Below, in pieces: positions 15,170-24,157 of a stretch of DNA of 64,000 bases. The notes under the pieces are model-generated. The model made no database searches, had not been told where the DNA came from, and saw only the letters and a program-made list of their open reading frames with translations. The stretch spans positions 62,001 to 126,000 of the forward strand of contig DATJFQ010000041.1 of NCBI GenBank assembly GCA_035495555.1. The letters are read 5' to 3'. The number at the start of each line of letters is the position of its first letter. Within the stretch, counting starts at the first letter, position 1. Made by a program: the position numbers and the translations under genes. This DNA comes from DATJFQ01 sp035495555 (lineage in GTDB: Bacteria > Acidobacteriota > Vicinamibacteria > Vicinamibacterales > 2-12-FULL-66-21).

Positions 15170-15577
15170 CTACCAGTCCGCGTAGTTCGAACCGTCGAGC
15201 GCGGCGCCCGGTGCGCCGCTCTTCACGTCGTAGATGCCGGGCTCCGCGCTGGGGTTGTTGGGGTCGGGTTCGGCGGGGACGGTCTGCCAGGTGTCCTTCG
15301 ACTTGGTGATGGGATCCTCCGGGACCGCGCGCATGTAGCCGTCGGTGACGAGCGCGTCGAGCGACGCCGGATACTTGCCTTTGTCCGCGTAGTACTGATC
15401 GATCGCGTCGCGCATCCGGAACAGGTCGGTCTTGAGGACGCTTTCCTGCGAGCGGACGACGCCATTGCGGTAATTGACGAGCGCCATCGCCGCGAGAATC
15501 GAAATCAGCGAGATGACGACGAGCAGCTCCACCAGCGTGAAGCCGCTCGCATTACCAATCCTTGTATTTCGTGCCAT
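15170..15577 (-). CDS. GspG-like major pseudopilin
   Basis: A 135-residue protein with a canonical type III signal: basic leader, cleavage glycine and SGFTLVELLVVISLISILAA with Glu at +5 of the mature protein. The remainder fits GspG-type pseudopilins (LKTDLFRMRDAIDQYYADKG, YPASLDALVTDGY, PEDPITKS). It ends with LDGSNYADW, nearly the same tail as the neighbouring pseudopilin (LDGTKYKDW), so the two are tandem paralogues. Its start lies within the end of the upstream pseudopilin gene (26-bp overlap). It probably builds the pseudopilus or pilus fibre of the hybrid system. Confidence 0.88.
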   Translation of the reverse strand: MARNTRIGNASGFTLVELLVVISLISILAAMALVNYRNGVVRSQESVLKTDLFRMRDAIDQYYADKGKYPASLDALVTDGYMRAVPEDPITKSKDTWQTVPAEPDPNNPSAEPGIYDVKSGAPGAALDGSNYADW

Positions 15578-16052
15578 CGAGCGCTTTCCCGTCGGACTTC
15601 GTGTAGACGTCGAAGACGTTGCCGCCCGACCATGAGGTGGAATCCGGTTTGTCCTGATACGAGCGCAGGCCCCACTCCGTCGAGTGCGTGATCGGATCGA
15701 CCGGAATGCGCCGCAGGAATTTGAGCTTGCGGCCGCTCTGATCGTTGTTGAGTGTGACGCCGTCGACGAGCGTCTGCAGATCCGGCGGATAGTTCTCCGC
15801 GCCGGCCTTCAGCTCGGTCGGCGCGATGACGCCCGCGTCCGCCGCATCCTTGAACTTGTCGATCGCGTTGCGCATGTCGCGCAAATCGCGCCGCAGTTCT
15901 TCTTCTCTGATCCGCTGCACGCTCACCTTCGCCAGCGGCATGACGGCCGACGCGAGGATCAGCAGGATCGTCGAGACCACCAGGAGTTCGACGAATGTGA
16001 AGCCGCGTTCAGACGGCGCCCCGCGAAGGAACGCCCTGCGGATCGATGTCAT
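15552..16052 (-). CDS. GspG-like pseudopilin, longer paralogue
   Basis: The 166-residue protein carries the prepilin motif ERGFTFVELLVVSTILLILA with Glu at +5. The periplasmic part holds EEELRRDLRDMRNAIDKF, YPPDLQTLVDGVTLNN, RRIPVDPITHSTEWGLRSY and the shared ending ALDGTKYKDW. It overlaps the secretin stop by 4 bp and the next pseudopilin start by 26 bp, so the three are translationally coupled. Compared with the shorter paralogue it has an insertion around residues 75-105. Two tandem GspG-like genes may give a major and a minor subunit. Confidence 0.87.
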   Translation of the reverse strand: MTSIRRAFLRGAPSERGFTFVELLVVSTILLILASAVMPLAKVSVQRIREEELRRDLRDMRNAIDKFKDAADAGVIAPTELKAGAENYPPDLQTLVDGVTLNNDQSGRKLKFLRRIPVDPITHSTEWGLRSYQDKPDSTSWSGGNVFDVYTKSDGKALDGTKYKDW

Positions 16053-18553
16053 CGGACGGTGACTGTCACTGGCGAGAAGTTCAACGGCACCGGCGTGCCT
16101 TCCGGCGTATTCGCGACGCCGCTGACGCTGATCTGCGATGTGCCTGGTGCGATGGCGTCGAAGATGATGGCGCCAATCAATCCTCCGCCGGAGGCGCCCG
16201 TCTGATCGCCGGTGCGGCTGACCGCGATATCGACACGTCCCGCAGCAGCGTCGACCCGCGGCGCAAAGGCGGCGGCGACGCCGCCCTGCCGCATGAACGT
16301 ACCTTCCTGGACGGTGCGCACCTTCAGCACGGCCGGGTTGTACGTGATCGACAGCGACAGCACGGACACGCGCGACGCGTTGTTGATCGACACCGGCATC
16401 GTGTACGGACCGCCCGCCACGCGGAACTCTGTTCCAGGCGGCGTGACGATGATCTGCACTGGGGTGGCCGGCGTGCCGCCGCCGGTCGGCGCGGCCGGCG
16501 CGGCGGTCGGCGGCGCCTCACGCGGCGGGGTCGCAGGCGCGGCTCCCGGCGGCGTGGGCTGGGCCGGTTGTGCCGTCGCCGGGTTCGCCGGCGCGGGCTG
16601 CCCTGGCGGCACGGTCGGGATCGCCGGCACCGGCGTGACGGCGCCCGGAACCGGTGACGTCCCCGGCGGCAGCGGCGGATTCATCTGCTGCACGCCCGGG
16701 GGCGCGGCCACCTGTCCTCCGGGAACGCCAGGCTGGGGCTGGTTGTATGGAGTGGCTCCGCCGGCTGGATTCGTGGGCTGCGGCACCGCCCCGGCTCCCT
16801 CCGGTTGCGGCGAAATCAGGGGCGGCGCGCCCGTGAGCCCGACGTTCTGTGTCGTGCCGATGAAGATCGATCCGAGATCGTCCGGCGTGATCTCCTGCGA
16901 CCGCACGATGTGGGGCGTGATGAGCATCACGATGTCGGTGTCGTCGTCGCGGTTGTTGTTGTTCGAGAACAGCTGCTTCAGGACCGGCACCTTCGTGAAC
17001 CCGGGAAGGCCGGTGATGTCGCGCGTCGAATTCTGCTGCATGAGGCCGGCCAGCAGGTTCGATTCCCCTTCCCTCAGGCGCAGATGCGTCGTGACCTTGC
17101 GCGACGTGAACGACGGAATGCTCTGTCCGGCCACGCTGACGTTTCCGCCGAGCGCGCTGTTCTCGAGCGACAGGTCGAGCTGGATGTCGCCGTCGTACGT
17201 GACGCGCGGCGTGATTTCGAGGTTCACACCAATCGAACGATAGTTGTACGAGCTCGTCGGGATTGTCGCGATGCCGCCGGCGCCGGACGCGCCGAATGCC
17301 GTGGTGATGACCGGAATTTCAGAGCCGAGATTCAGGGTGAGCTTATTGCCTTCCGCGCCCCGGAGCTGCGGCTTGGCCAGCGTCTTCGTCCGGCTGTCGT
17401 TCTCGAGGAAATTCACGACGGCCGCGGGCACGCCGAGATAGAAGTCGGCGGTGCTGACGCCCCGGCTGATCGTATTCAGATTGAATGGCGGCGGGGTTCC
17501 AACGTTGCCGCTCGACGTGTTCGGCGGCGCCACCTCCGGAGAGAACAGCAGGTTCGCGGAATAGCTGCCAAGATCGATCCCGTAATGCCGCATACGAGTG
17601 CGATCGACTTCGAGAATCTCGATGTCCAGCAGCACTTCGGCGCGCGGCTTGTCGTTCGCTTTGATCACGCGCTCGACGATGTCCACGACCGGCTGGGTGC
17701 CGCGGACGGTGATCGTGTTCGCCGCCTTGTTCGGCATCATCGTCGGCGCATTCGCCGAACCGGGGACGCGCATGATGGTGTTGATGATCGTCGCGAGCTC
17801 GGTCGCGTCCGCGTTCGCAATCGGGATGACCTTGATCACCAGCTCGTCGTACTTCTGGTGCATCGGCGTCGTGTCGGGAATCACGAGGATCGTCCGCGGG
17901 TTGACGACCTTGTAGAAGTTCCCGGTGCTCGAGAGGATCTGGTTCAGCGCCTGCTCGATCGTGACGCCATCGAGATCGACGGAGTACGGCACGTCGCGGA
18001 ACGACGCCTCATAGGTGACGTTGATGCCGGTCAGCGACCCGATGGTGTTCAGGATGTCCCTCAGGCTCGCGTTGTTGAAGTGCAGCCGGATCGGTTCGCG
18101 CGACGCGGGGTTCAGCAGCGGCGGCGCGTTCATCGCGCGCGCCTGCTGGCGCATCTGCTCGAGCCGCGGGCGCTGCTGCGCCGCTTCGAGGCGCTCCCGG
18201 ATCGTCCGTTCGATCTCCGCGGTCTTCGCGACGATCAGACGGTTCGTGCTATCCAGTTCTATGGCGCGCCGGTACTCCGCGAGCGCCCCGTCGAGCTGAT
18301 CCTTGCTTTCGAGGTCGCGGCCTTTCTCGATGTGCACGCGGGCCGCTTCCTCCTGCGCGCGCTGCAGATTGATCTTGTATTCGGCGCTGTCGGGGTTGTC
18401 CTGCACGGCCTGGCGGAAGTACGCCACCGCGGCGTCCCAGTCGCCGACGCGGACGGCCTCCTGCCCGCGGCGGAACGCACGTCCCGCCGCACAGCCGCTT
18501 ACGGCGAGGGCCAGCACCAGGAGCAGAGTCAATCTGCGCACGAGATTGTTCAT
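16049..18553 (-). CDS. GspD/PilQ-family secretin with TPR and cohesin-like domains
   Basis: An 834-residue lipoprotein (lipobox LALAVSGC). Residues about 25-115 form TPR-like repeats (WDAAVAYFRQAVQDNPDSAE). An STN/N0 domain follows (LHFNNASLRDILNTIGSLTG), then an N1-type domain (VIPIANADATELATIINTIM) and the secretin barrel (about 290-560, with SEIPVITTAFG, REGESNLLAGLMQQ and DTDIVMLITPHIV). A Pro/Gly/Ala-rich linker of about 130 residues connects to a C-terminal cohesin-like beta-sandwich (about 705-834, LSITYNPAVLKVRTVQEGTF). The fusion of TPR, secretin and cohesin-like domains is unlike textbook GspD or PilQ. It forms the outer-membrane pore for the system encoded upstream and overlaps both neighbours by 4 bp. 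Confidence 0.9.
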   Translation of the reverse strand: MNNLVRRLTLLLVLALAVSGCAAGRAFRRGQEAVRVGDWDAAVAYFRQAVQDNPDSAEYKINLQRAQEEAARVHIEKGRDLESKDQLDGALAEYRRAIELDSTNRLIVAKTAEIERTIRERLEAAQQRPRLEQMRQQARAMNAPPLLNPASREPIRLHFNNASLRDILNTIGSLTGINVTYEASFRDVPYSVDLDGVTIEQALNQILSSTGNFYKVVNPRTILVIPDTTPMHQKYDELVIKVIPIANADATELATIINTIMRVPGSANAPTMMPNKAANTITVRGTQPVVDIVERVIKANDKPRAEVLLDIEILEVDRTRMRHYGIDLGSYSANLLFSPEVAPPNTSSGNVGTPPPFNLNTISRGVSTADFYLGVPAAVVNFLENDSRTKTLAKPQLRGAEGNKLTLNLGSEIPVITTAFGASGAGGIATIPTSSYNYRSIGVNLEITPRVTYDGDIQLDLSLENSALGGNVSVAGQSIPSFTSRKVTTHLRLREGESNLLAGLMQQNSTRDITGLPGFTKVPVLKQLFSNNNNRDDDTDIVMLITPHIVRSQEITPDDLGSIFIGTTQNVGLTGAPPLISPQPEGAGAVPQPTNPAGGATPYNQPQPGVPGGQVAAPPGVQQMNPPLPPGTSPVPGAVTPVPAIPTVPPGQPAPANPATAQPAQPTPPGAAPATPPREAPPTAAPAAPTGGGTPATPVQIIVTPPGTEFRVAGGPYTMPVSINNASRVSVLSLSITYNPAVLKVRTVQEGTFMRQGGVAAAFAPRVDAAAGRVDIAVSRTGDQTGASGGGLIGAIIFDAIAPGTSQISVSGVANTPEGTPVPLNFSPVTVTVR

Positions 18554-19131
18554 ATAAGTCCCTGACCGGTCAGCGGAATCGTCTGACGGCCGCGTCCGTC
18601 GATGTACTCGAGCACCACGGACTCCACACCGATGTGGACGATGCGGTATTGCCCAAGGATGATATCCCCCTCGTGGCCTCGCGGACGCAGTCCGCGGCCA
18701 TCCGAGAAGAGCGCGACCACTCCGGTGCTCGGGCTATCGAGGCGGCCGATGAACTTCAGCGGGATCGGCGGCGGCCCCTGGGGCACTGCCGATTCGGGCG
18801 GCCCTCCCTGGCGCCCGCGTCCGGGCATCGACCCGAACGACGGCGGCGGCGCAACCGGCGCGGGCGGCGGCTTCGGCTGGAAGCGGAATGGATTGCGCGC
18901 CATGTCGTCAGGGGCCGGAGGCGGCGTTTTCAACTTCGCGATCTTCACGTCGAGTGCGGCAGGATCGGCGCCGGCGGCGCCCCTCACCGGCGTGTCCGCT
19001 ACCGGATTAGACGTCGAGCCCGACGCGGTGGCCGACGGCCACTGCCACCACACGATCAACGCGAGCACCGCCGCGCCGAGTGCAATCACGAGCGACGGAC
19101 GAACGCCCGAACGTCGCTCAGCTGCCATCAC
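18550..19131 (-). CDS. PilP/GspC-like inner-membrane assembly protein
   Basis: The 193-residue protein has one N-terminal membrane segment (LVIALGAAVLALIVWWQW), a long Pro-rich periplasmic linker (about 45-120) and a small C-terminal beta domain (PLKFIGRLDSPSTGVVALFS, then GDIILGQYRIVHIGVESVVL). That is the layout of PilP and of the GspC homology region, which connect the inner-membrane platform to the secretin N0 domain. Its place between pilO and the secretin supports the assignment; sequence alone does not decide between the two families. It overlaps pilO by 14 bp and the secretin gene by 4 bp. Confidence 0.78.
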   Translation of the reverse strand: MMAAERRSGVRPSLVIALGAAVLALIVWWQWPSATASGSTSNPVADTPVRGAAGADPAALDVKIAKLKTPPPAPDDMARNPFRFQPKPPPAPVAPPPSFGSMPGRGRQGGPPESAVPQGPPPIPLKFIGRLDSPSTGVVALFSDGRGLRPRGHEGDIILGQYRIVHIGVESVVLEYIDGRGRQTIPLTGQGLI

Positions 19132-19690
19132 TCGATCGGAAGTAGGTCGCCACCTCGATCTGCACCGAGAGGCCGCGCTGCGACTGCTGGTCGCTCGAGA
19201 GCGCCACGTTTTCCAGGACGACGAACTCGGGCGCCGTTTCGAGCGAATAAATGAACCCGCGGACGTCGCGATACTCGCCCGACAACGTATAGCTCGTGCT
19301 CACCTTCGACAGCGTGCTGTTCTTTTCGTGGGTAATCGCGTTCGCGCCCCGTTCGAGGTGCACGTTCGCGTCGCGCGCGAGCTGCGCGAGACGAAGATAC
19401 GTGACTCGCTGCGCGGCGCTCGAGCTCGGCGGCAGCACATCGGTGTAGAACCGCCGCAGTGAAATGTCGGCCTGCTGCTTGCCGGTCACGGTCGCGCGCG
19501 CGAGTTCGAAATCCTGCCGCGCGCGGCGCAGCACGTCGCGCTGATTCTGCATCTCCTGCTCCGCCGCGGCGACCTGCCGTCCGAGCGGGAACACGACGAC
19601 CGCGTACGCGACGACGTTCGCGATCACCGCGATCACGAGCGGCAGGATGAGACGCCGTTTCTCCTGGAAGATGCGCTGCGTAATCGTCAC
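19118..19690 (-). CDS. pilO: PilO-like type IV pilus assembly protein
   Basis: From a GTG start at 19690 (sharing GTGA with the pilN stop) the protein has 190 residues. It shows one transmembrane helix (LILPLVIAVIANVVAYAVVV), a coiled-coil stretch (AEQEMQNQRDVLRRARQDFE) and a ferredoxin-like periplasmic domain (YTLSGEYRDVRGFIYSLETA, FVVLENVALSSD), as in PilO. PilO pairs with PilN in the inner-membrane alignment subcomplex. An open frame extending to 20287 is antisense-like and Arg-rich in its extra part and was not used. Confidence 0.85.
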   Translation of the reverse strand: MTITQRIFQEKRRLILPLVIAVIANVVAYAVVVFPLGRQVAAAEQEMQNQRDVLRRARQDFELARATVTGKQQADISLRRFYTDVLPPSSSAAQRVTYLRLAQLARDANVHLERGANAITHEKNSTLSKVSTSYTLSGEYRDVRGFIYSLETAPEFVVLENVALSSDQQSQRGLSVQIEVATYFRSSDGS

Positions 19691-20256
19691 GAACGCCCTC
19701 CGGCCGGCTCCGGCACGTAGACCGCATTCATGGCCTGGCGGAGCAGCCCGTCGTCCGTCACGGTCTCCTGTGACCACGTCACATCGCGGAAATGGCCCGT
19801 CTTCTCGAGACGATCGAAGAAATCGACGATGTCTTCGGTCCGGCGCCCCTGAATCTCCATCGCAACGTTCGTCTTGCCTTCCTTGATGTCCGGGTGGATG
19901 GAAATCAGCATCACGTCGGGCGGCAGCGTCGATTCGAGTTCGTTGAAGAGCGCGGTCCAGGAGAAGGTTCGCTGCGCAATGAGCTGGTTGGCTTCCCTGG
20001 CTTCGGCGGCAATCAACTTGAGATCCTGCTGATTGAGTCCGCGGCGGACGTTGCCGGCCTGCTGCGCAAGCGACGCCACCTCGTTGCGATCGCGTGTGAT
20101 GGCGGCGTTGAGCTCCGTCTTGTGGCGCGACAACGTGACGATCCGCTGGATCTGCCAGGCGCTGACCGCGAACACGACGAGCGCGGCGAGGCCGAGCAGC
20201 GCATGCACGGCGCGCTCGTTGTAGAACGGACGGGTGGAGAGATTGGTTCGAAGCAC
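19687..20256 (-). CDS. pilN: PilN-like type IV pilus assembly protein
   Basis: The 189-residue protein starts with the PilN-type cytoplasmic peptide (LRTNLSTRPFYNERAV) that binds PilM, followed by a membrane helix (LLGLAALVVFAVSAW), a coiled coil and a periplasmic ferredoxin-like domain (LPPDVMLISIHPDIKEGKTN, then DFFDRLEKTGHFRDV). It sits between pilM (1-bp overlap) and pilO (4-bp overlap), the standard order. It is expected in the inner membrane. Confidence 0.87.
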   Translation of the reverse strand: MLRTNLSTRPFYNERAVHALLGLAALVVFAVSAWQIQRIVTLSRHKTELNAAITRDRNEVASLAQQAGNVRRGLNQQDLKLIAAEAREANQLIAQRTFSWTALFNELESTLPPDVMLISIHPDIKEGKTNVAMEIQGRRTEDIVDFFDRLEKTGHFRDVTWSQETVTDDGLLRQAMNAVYVPEPAGGRS

Positions 20257-21197
20257 TATGCCACGCGCTCCCTGAGCACGATGCCAAGCGCCGGCGCGAG
20301 GGCGTCGATCAGCTCCGGCGTGCCTTTCACGCGCTCGCGCAGCGAGGCGAGTTCGCCCAGATCGATCGGGTCCACTCGAACGGCGAGGCGCTCTTCGATG
20401 CTCTCGCGGATACCGTCGACTGTCTGCGGCGCCTGGTGCGCCCCCGACAGCATCACTTTCGAGAACTGGGCGCCTTCGAGCCGGTCCTCGTGATACATGG
20501 CCGTCTGGTGCACAAGATCCGCGAGGTCACCCGGCGCCTCGAGGGTTCTCGTCCGGATGAAAATCAGGTCCGTCCCTCGTATCACGGCGATGGTCGCGTA
20601 ATCCTGCGCGACGTGGACGACCAGCCAGTCGCCCTTCAACGCTCCGCCAGCCATCGCGGCGTTGATCAGATTCAGCGTCGCCAGGTCCACCACGCCTGCC
20701 TCTGCGCCCGCTTCGTCGCAGACGGCCTCATAGCTCTCGATGATGTCGCGGCGCGCCTGGGTCACGATGTATTCGCGCCCGCCGCCGGGCAGGTCTACGC
20801 CCGGAACCCACGAGATGACCGAATCTTCCGGCTTGAAGGGCGCCGCCTTGCGCACCTGCCAGCGAATCAGCTTGTCGAGATCGTTGGACGAGGGCACCTT
20901 TTCGAATCGCAGCAGCGACAGCTTGGCCGCCGTGTCCGGAATCACGAGCGCCACGCGGCGAGGGTGCGCCCCGAGCTTGTCGAACGCCGTCTTCAGCGCC
21001 CCGACGACCGCGGTGCGGTCGTGAATGTTGGTCGCGTTGACCGCCGGGGTGACGGCGCCGGCCGGGAGCGCCTCGGTCGCGTATCCGGCGACGGCGCTGC
21101 CGTCGGGCATCAGCGATACCGCGCTGACGTGGCCCGCAGCAATCTCGACCCCCACGGATGCCGGCGTGCTCGCGAGAAAAGATGGCAGACGGCTCAT
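20256..21197 (-). CDS. pilM: PilM-like actin-fold assembly ATPase
   Basis: A 313-residue cytoplasmic protein of the PilM/GspL type. The N-terminal half shows the actin-like phosphate segment VGVEIAAGHVSAVSL, then RRVALVIPDTAAKLSLL and the PilM signature LIRWQVRKAAPFKPEDSVIS. Later segments (VVDLATLNLINAAM, DWLVVHVAQDYATIAVIRGT) match the second actin subdomain. PilM docks the PilN/O complex to the ATPase. It overlaps pilB by 4 bp upstream and pilN by 1 bp downstream. Confidence 0.87.
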   Translation of the reverse strand: MSRLPSFLASTPASVGVEIAAGHVSAVSLMPDGSAVAGYATEALPAGAVTPAVNATNIHDRTAVVGALKTAFDKLGAHPRRVALVIPDTAAKLSLLRFEKVPSSNDLDKLIRWQVRKAAPFKPEDSVISWVPGVDLPGGGREYIVTQARRDIIESYEAVCDEAGAEAGVVDLATLNLINAAMAGGALKGDWLVVHVAQDYATIAVIRGTDLIFIRTRTLEAPGDLADLVHQTAMYHEDRLEGAQFSKVMLSGAHQAPQTVDGIRESIEERLAVRVDPIDLGELASLRERVKGTPELIDALAPALGIVLRERVA

Positions 21198-22852
21198 TCG
21201 ACGAATGTCACCTTGTTGACCTCGCGCAGCGTGGTCTTCCCCGCCAGGACCTGCTCGACGGCCGACTCGCGCAGCGTGCGCATGCCTTCTTCGCGCGCCG
21301 CCTTCTTCACTTCCGAGGTCGGACGGCGCGCCAGGATGATGTCACGGATGTTATCGGTCAGATCCAGCAGCTCGCATATGGCGGTCCGCCCTTTGAATCC
21401 GGTGCCGCCACACTCGATGCAGCCGGCCCCCTCGAAAAACCGGCCGCTCTCGGCCAGCGCGGGGTCGATCGCCGATTCGATGAGCTGCGTGCGGGTCACG
21501 CGCGCCGGCCGCTTGCAGTGCAGGCAGATGTTGCGAACCAGCCGCTGCGCGAGCACGCAGTTGAGCGCCGACACGAACTGGTACGGCTCGACGCCCATGT
21601 TCAGGAAGCGCCCCAGCACGTCGACGACGTTGTTCGCGTGGACGGTGGTGAACACGAGGTGGCCGGTCAATGCCGAGTTGATCGCGATCTGCGCCGTCTC
21701 GTTGTCGCGGATTTCGCCGACCATGATCTTGTCGGGGTCGTGCCGCAGGATCGAACGCAGGCCTCTCGCGAACGTCAGCCCTTTCTTCTCGTTGATCGGA
21801 ATCTGCGTAATGCCTTTGAGCTGGTATTCGACGGGGTCTTCAATCGTGATGATCTTGTCTTCCGACGACTTGATCTCCGACAGCGCCGCGTACAGCGTCG
21901 TCGTCTTGCCGGACCCCGTTGGTCCGGTCACCAGCACCATCCCGTACGGCTCGCGGATGTACTTGCGGAAACGCTTCAGCTCGTCCTCCGGGAACCCGAG
22001 GATGTCGAGTCGCAGCTCGGTGAACTGCTCGCTGATGGATTCCTTGTCGAGGATTCGGATGACCGCATCCTCGCCGTGAACGCTCGGCATCACGGAGACG
22101 CGGAAGTCGATCGTCTTCCCCGGGAACCGCAGCTTGAACCGGCCATCCTGCGGGACGCGCTTCTCGGCGATGTCCAGCTCCGCCATGACTTTCACGCGCG
22201 AGATGATCGTGCTGTGGAAGCGCTTGTCGATCGGCCGCATCGCGGGCTGGAGCACGCCGTCGATGCGGTACTTCACGTGAACCGCGTCGTCTCCCGTTTC
22301 GATGTGGATGTCGCTCGCGCGCCGCTGGATCGCCGTATAGATGGTGGTGTCGACGAGTCGGATGACGGGACTCTGGTCCGTCGTCAGCTTCTCGACGGTG
22401 AGCTGTTCGTCCCCGTGCTCGTCTTCCCGGAGGATCTGGAGCTGGAAGCTTTCGGTCGCTTCCTCGAGGACGCGGGTCGAGCTTTCGCTTTTCTTCAGGA
22501 TCGATTGAATCGTCGACGGCGCCGCGACCATCACGCGGATCGGCGTCCCGAGCAGCGTGCCGAGCTCGTCGATCATCGGCAGATCCCTCGGATCCGACAC
22601 GACAATGACGAGCGTCTGGCCGTCGCGGCGGTACGGCACGAAGCCGTAGCGCAGCATCAGCTCCGCGGGGATCGAACGAAACAGTTCGTGATCGATGCTG
22701 AAGCGCGCGACATCGACGAACGGGAGCCGGTACCGCTCCGCGAGGCGCCGGGCCTGCGCTTCTTCAGCCGCCTGCTCCGCTGCGGTCGGGATCCGTACGG
22801 CATCCGCGTAGAGATCCGAAGATTCCGCCGCGGCTGGTGTTTTGACGTCCAT
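21194..22852 (-). CDS. GspE/PilB-type assembly ATPase
   Basis: The 552-residue AAA-type ATPase has the N-terminal MshEN-type domain (about 35-150), then an ATPase core with Walker A GPTGSGKTTTLYAAL, Asp box IITIEDPVEY, Walker B DKIMVGEIRDNETAQIA and His box TGHLVFTTVHANNV. The zinc-binding tetracysteine is intact as CLHCKRP followed by CIECGGTGFKGR. It energises pseudopilus or pilus assembly at the inner membrane. It follows the pilC-like gene with a 14-bp gap and is coupled to pilM by a 4-bp overlap. Confidence 0.93.
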   Translation of the reverse strand: MDVKTPAAAESSDLYADAVRIPTAAEQAAEEAQARRLAERYRLPFVDVARFSIDHELFRSIPAELMLRYGFVPYRRDGQTLVIVVSDPRDLPMIDELGTLLGTPIRVMVAAPSTIQSILKKSESSTRVLEEATESFQLQILREDEHGDEQLTVEKLTTDQSPVIRLVDTTIYTAIQRRASDIHIETGDDAVHVKYRIDGVLQPAMRPIDKRFHSTIISRVKVMAELDIAEKRVPQDGRFKLRFPGKTIDFRVSVMPSVHGEDAVIRILDKESISEQFTELRLDILGFPEDELKRFRKYIREPYGMVLVTGPTGSGKTTTLYAALSEIKSSEDKIITIEDPVEYQLKGITQIPINEKKGLTFARGLRSILRHDPDKIMVGEIRDNETAQIAINSALTGHLVFTTVHANNVVDVLGRFLNMGVEPYQFVSALNCVLAQRLVRNICLHCKRPARVTRTQLIESAIDPALAESGRFFEGAGCIECGGTGFKGRTAICELLDLTDNIRDIILARRPTSEVKKAAREEGMRTLRESAVEQVLAGKTTLREVNKVTFVE

Positions 22853-22866
22853 GGTTGCTTACTGCA

Positions 22867-24075
22867 TCAACTCAATGCCGACGACAGATTGAAGAGCGGC
22901 AGATACAGCGCCAGCAGCAGTCCAGCGATGATGAGGCCCATCAGCACCAGCAGGATCGGTTCCACGAGCGTGACGAACCGGCTCAGGTTCGTTTCGATCT
23001 CCTCGTCGTAGAAATCTGCCAGGCTGTTCAGCATTTCGCCGAGCGCGCCGGTCGACTCTCCCACTTCGACCATCTTGATCGACACATCCGGGAAAGCGCC
23101 GCTGTCCTGCATGGCCGCGGCAAGCGCCCGTCCTTCGCGAACCTGCTGGCCCGCGTTGGTCAGCTCACCGGCCATGTATTGATTCGACAGCGAACGCGAG
23201 GTCACCTCGAGCGAGTTCACGAGCGGGATGCCGCCGCCGAGGAGCGTTGCAAGGGTGCGGGCAGCCTGCGACGTCGAGAACTTCTGTGCAACGGGGCCGA
23301 GGCCGGGGATTCGAAGGATCAGACGATCGAGGCGGCGCTTTTGGCCGGGCTGGTGCACCCACCACCAGACGCCCGCGACGGCCCCCACGATCGTCAGCAG
23401 GATTACGAAAAAGTATCGCGTCACCACGTCGGATACCGCCACGATCATGCGGGTCGACCACGGCAGTTCCTTCCCGAACTGGTTGTAGAAGTCGCCGAAC
23501 TCAGGCACGACACGTACGACGATGATCGTGACGACGATCAGCGAGAGCACCAGCAAAACCGCGGGATAAACGAGCGCGGAGAGCGTCTTCCGGCGCACGC
23601 CGCTGACGACTTTCACATACGACACGTAGCGACGCAGCACCTGCTCGAGATTCCCCGACTTCTCCCCTGCGAGCAGCGATGCCGTGTAGACGCCAGGAAA
23701 CATCGAGCCATGTGCGTCGAATGCTTCCGACAGCGCACTCCCCGCCCGCACGCGCTCGTGCACGTCGTCGAGAATTCCTTTGAAGGTCGGATTGGAGACG
23801 CGCCGCCGAAGAATGTCCAGTGACTGCACCAGCGGCATGCCGGCCTTGAGGAGCGTCGCCAGTTCCTGGTTGAACACGAGGAATTCGCGGTTCGAAACGC
23901 GCTTGGACTTCGGGAGCGCGAGCCCCGCAAGCGCACTGCCGCCTGACCGCCTCAGAGCGAGGACGTAAAGGCCCTTTTCCTCGAACTCCCGTCGGAGCCG
24001 GGCTTCGTTATCGGCGACGTACACGCCCTCGACGACTTCCCCGCCGGGCGTCCCGAGCCTGCATCTGAATTCCAT
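22867..24075 (-). CDS. GspF/PilC-type inner-membrane platform protein
   Basis: The 402-residue platform protein has two homologous GspF domains (about 65-190 and 265-395), each with LLKAGMPLVQSLDIL- or LLGGGIPLVNSLEVT-type helices and membrane segments (ALVYPAVLLVLSLIVVTIIV, PILLVLMGLIIAGLLLALYL). The order pilC-pilB-pilM-pilN-pilO-pilP-secretin-pseudopilins is a single minus-strand operon that begins here. A TAAAAT -10 box at 24100-24105 lies 24 bp upstream. No prepilin peptidase gene occurs in the window, so it must be elsewhere. Confidence 0.92.
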   Translation of the reverse strand: MEFRCRLGTPGGEVVEGVYVADNEARLRREFEEKGLYVLALRRSGGSALAGLALPKSKRVSNREFLVFNQELATLLKAGMPLVQSLDILRRRVSNPTFKGILDDVHERVRAGSALSEAFDAHGSMFPGVYTASLLAGEKSGNLEQVLRRYVSYVKVVSGVRRKTLSALVYPAVLLVLSLIVVTIIVVRVVPEFGDFYNQFGKELPWSTRMIVAVSDVVTRYFFVILLTIVGAVAGVWWWVHQPGQKRRLDRLILRIPGLGPVAQKFSTSQAARTLATLLGGGIPLVNSLEVTSRSLSNQYMAGELTNAGQQVREGRALAAAMQDSGAFPDVSIKMVEVGESTGALGEMLNSLADFYDEEIETNLSRFVTLVEPILLVLMGLIIAGLLLALYLPLFNLSSALS

Positions 24076-24099
24076 CAGCGGTTTCCGGTTGGAGGCTCA

Positions 24100-24105
24100 A
24101 TTTTA
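24100..24105 (-). promoter_or_regulatory. -10 box of the pilC-secretin operon
   Basis: TAAAAT on the minus strand sits in an AT-rich island within GC-rich DNA. It predicts a transcript start near 24093 and an 18-nt leader before the ATG at 24075. No convincing -35 hexamer is seen. Confidence 0.45.
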
Positions 24106-24157
24106 CACAACTATTTGGATTAGACCGAGTTAGGAGGGCACTGGTCGGGGAAAACCC

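Noticed and set aside
16805..18565. 586-codon open frame on the plus strand opposite the secretin gene
   Set aside because: It is the antisense shadow of a well-supported secretin in GC-rich DNA; the peptide is Arg/Asp-rich with no recognisable domain.
21158..23011. 617-codon plus-strand frame opposite pilB
   Set aside because: Antisense shadow of an ATPase with all motifs intact; composition Arg/Asp/Val/Leu-rich as expected for mirrored GC-rich codons.
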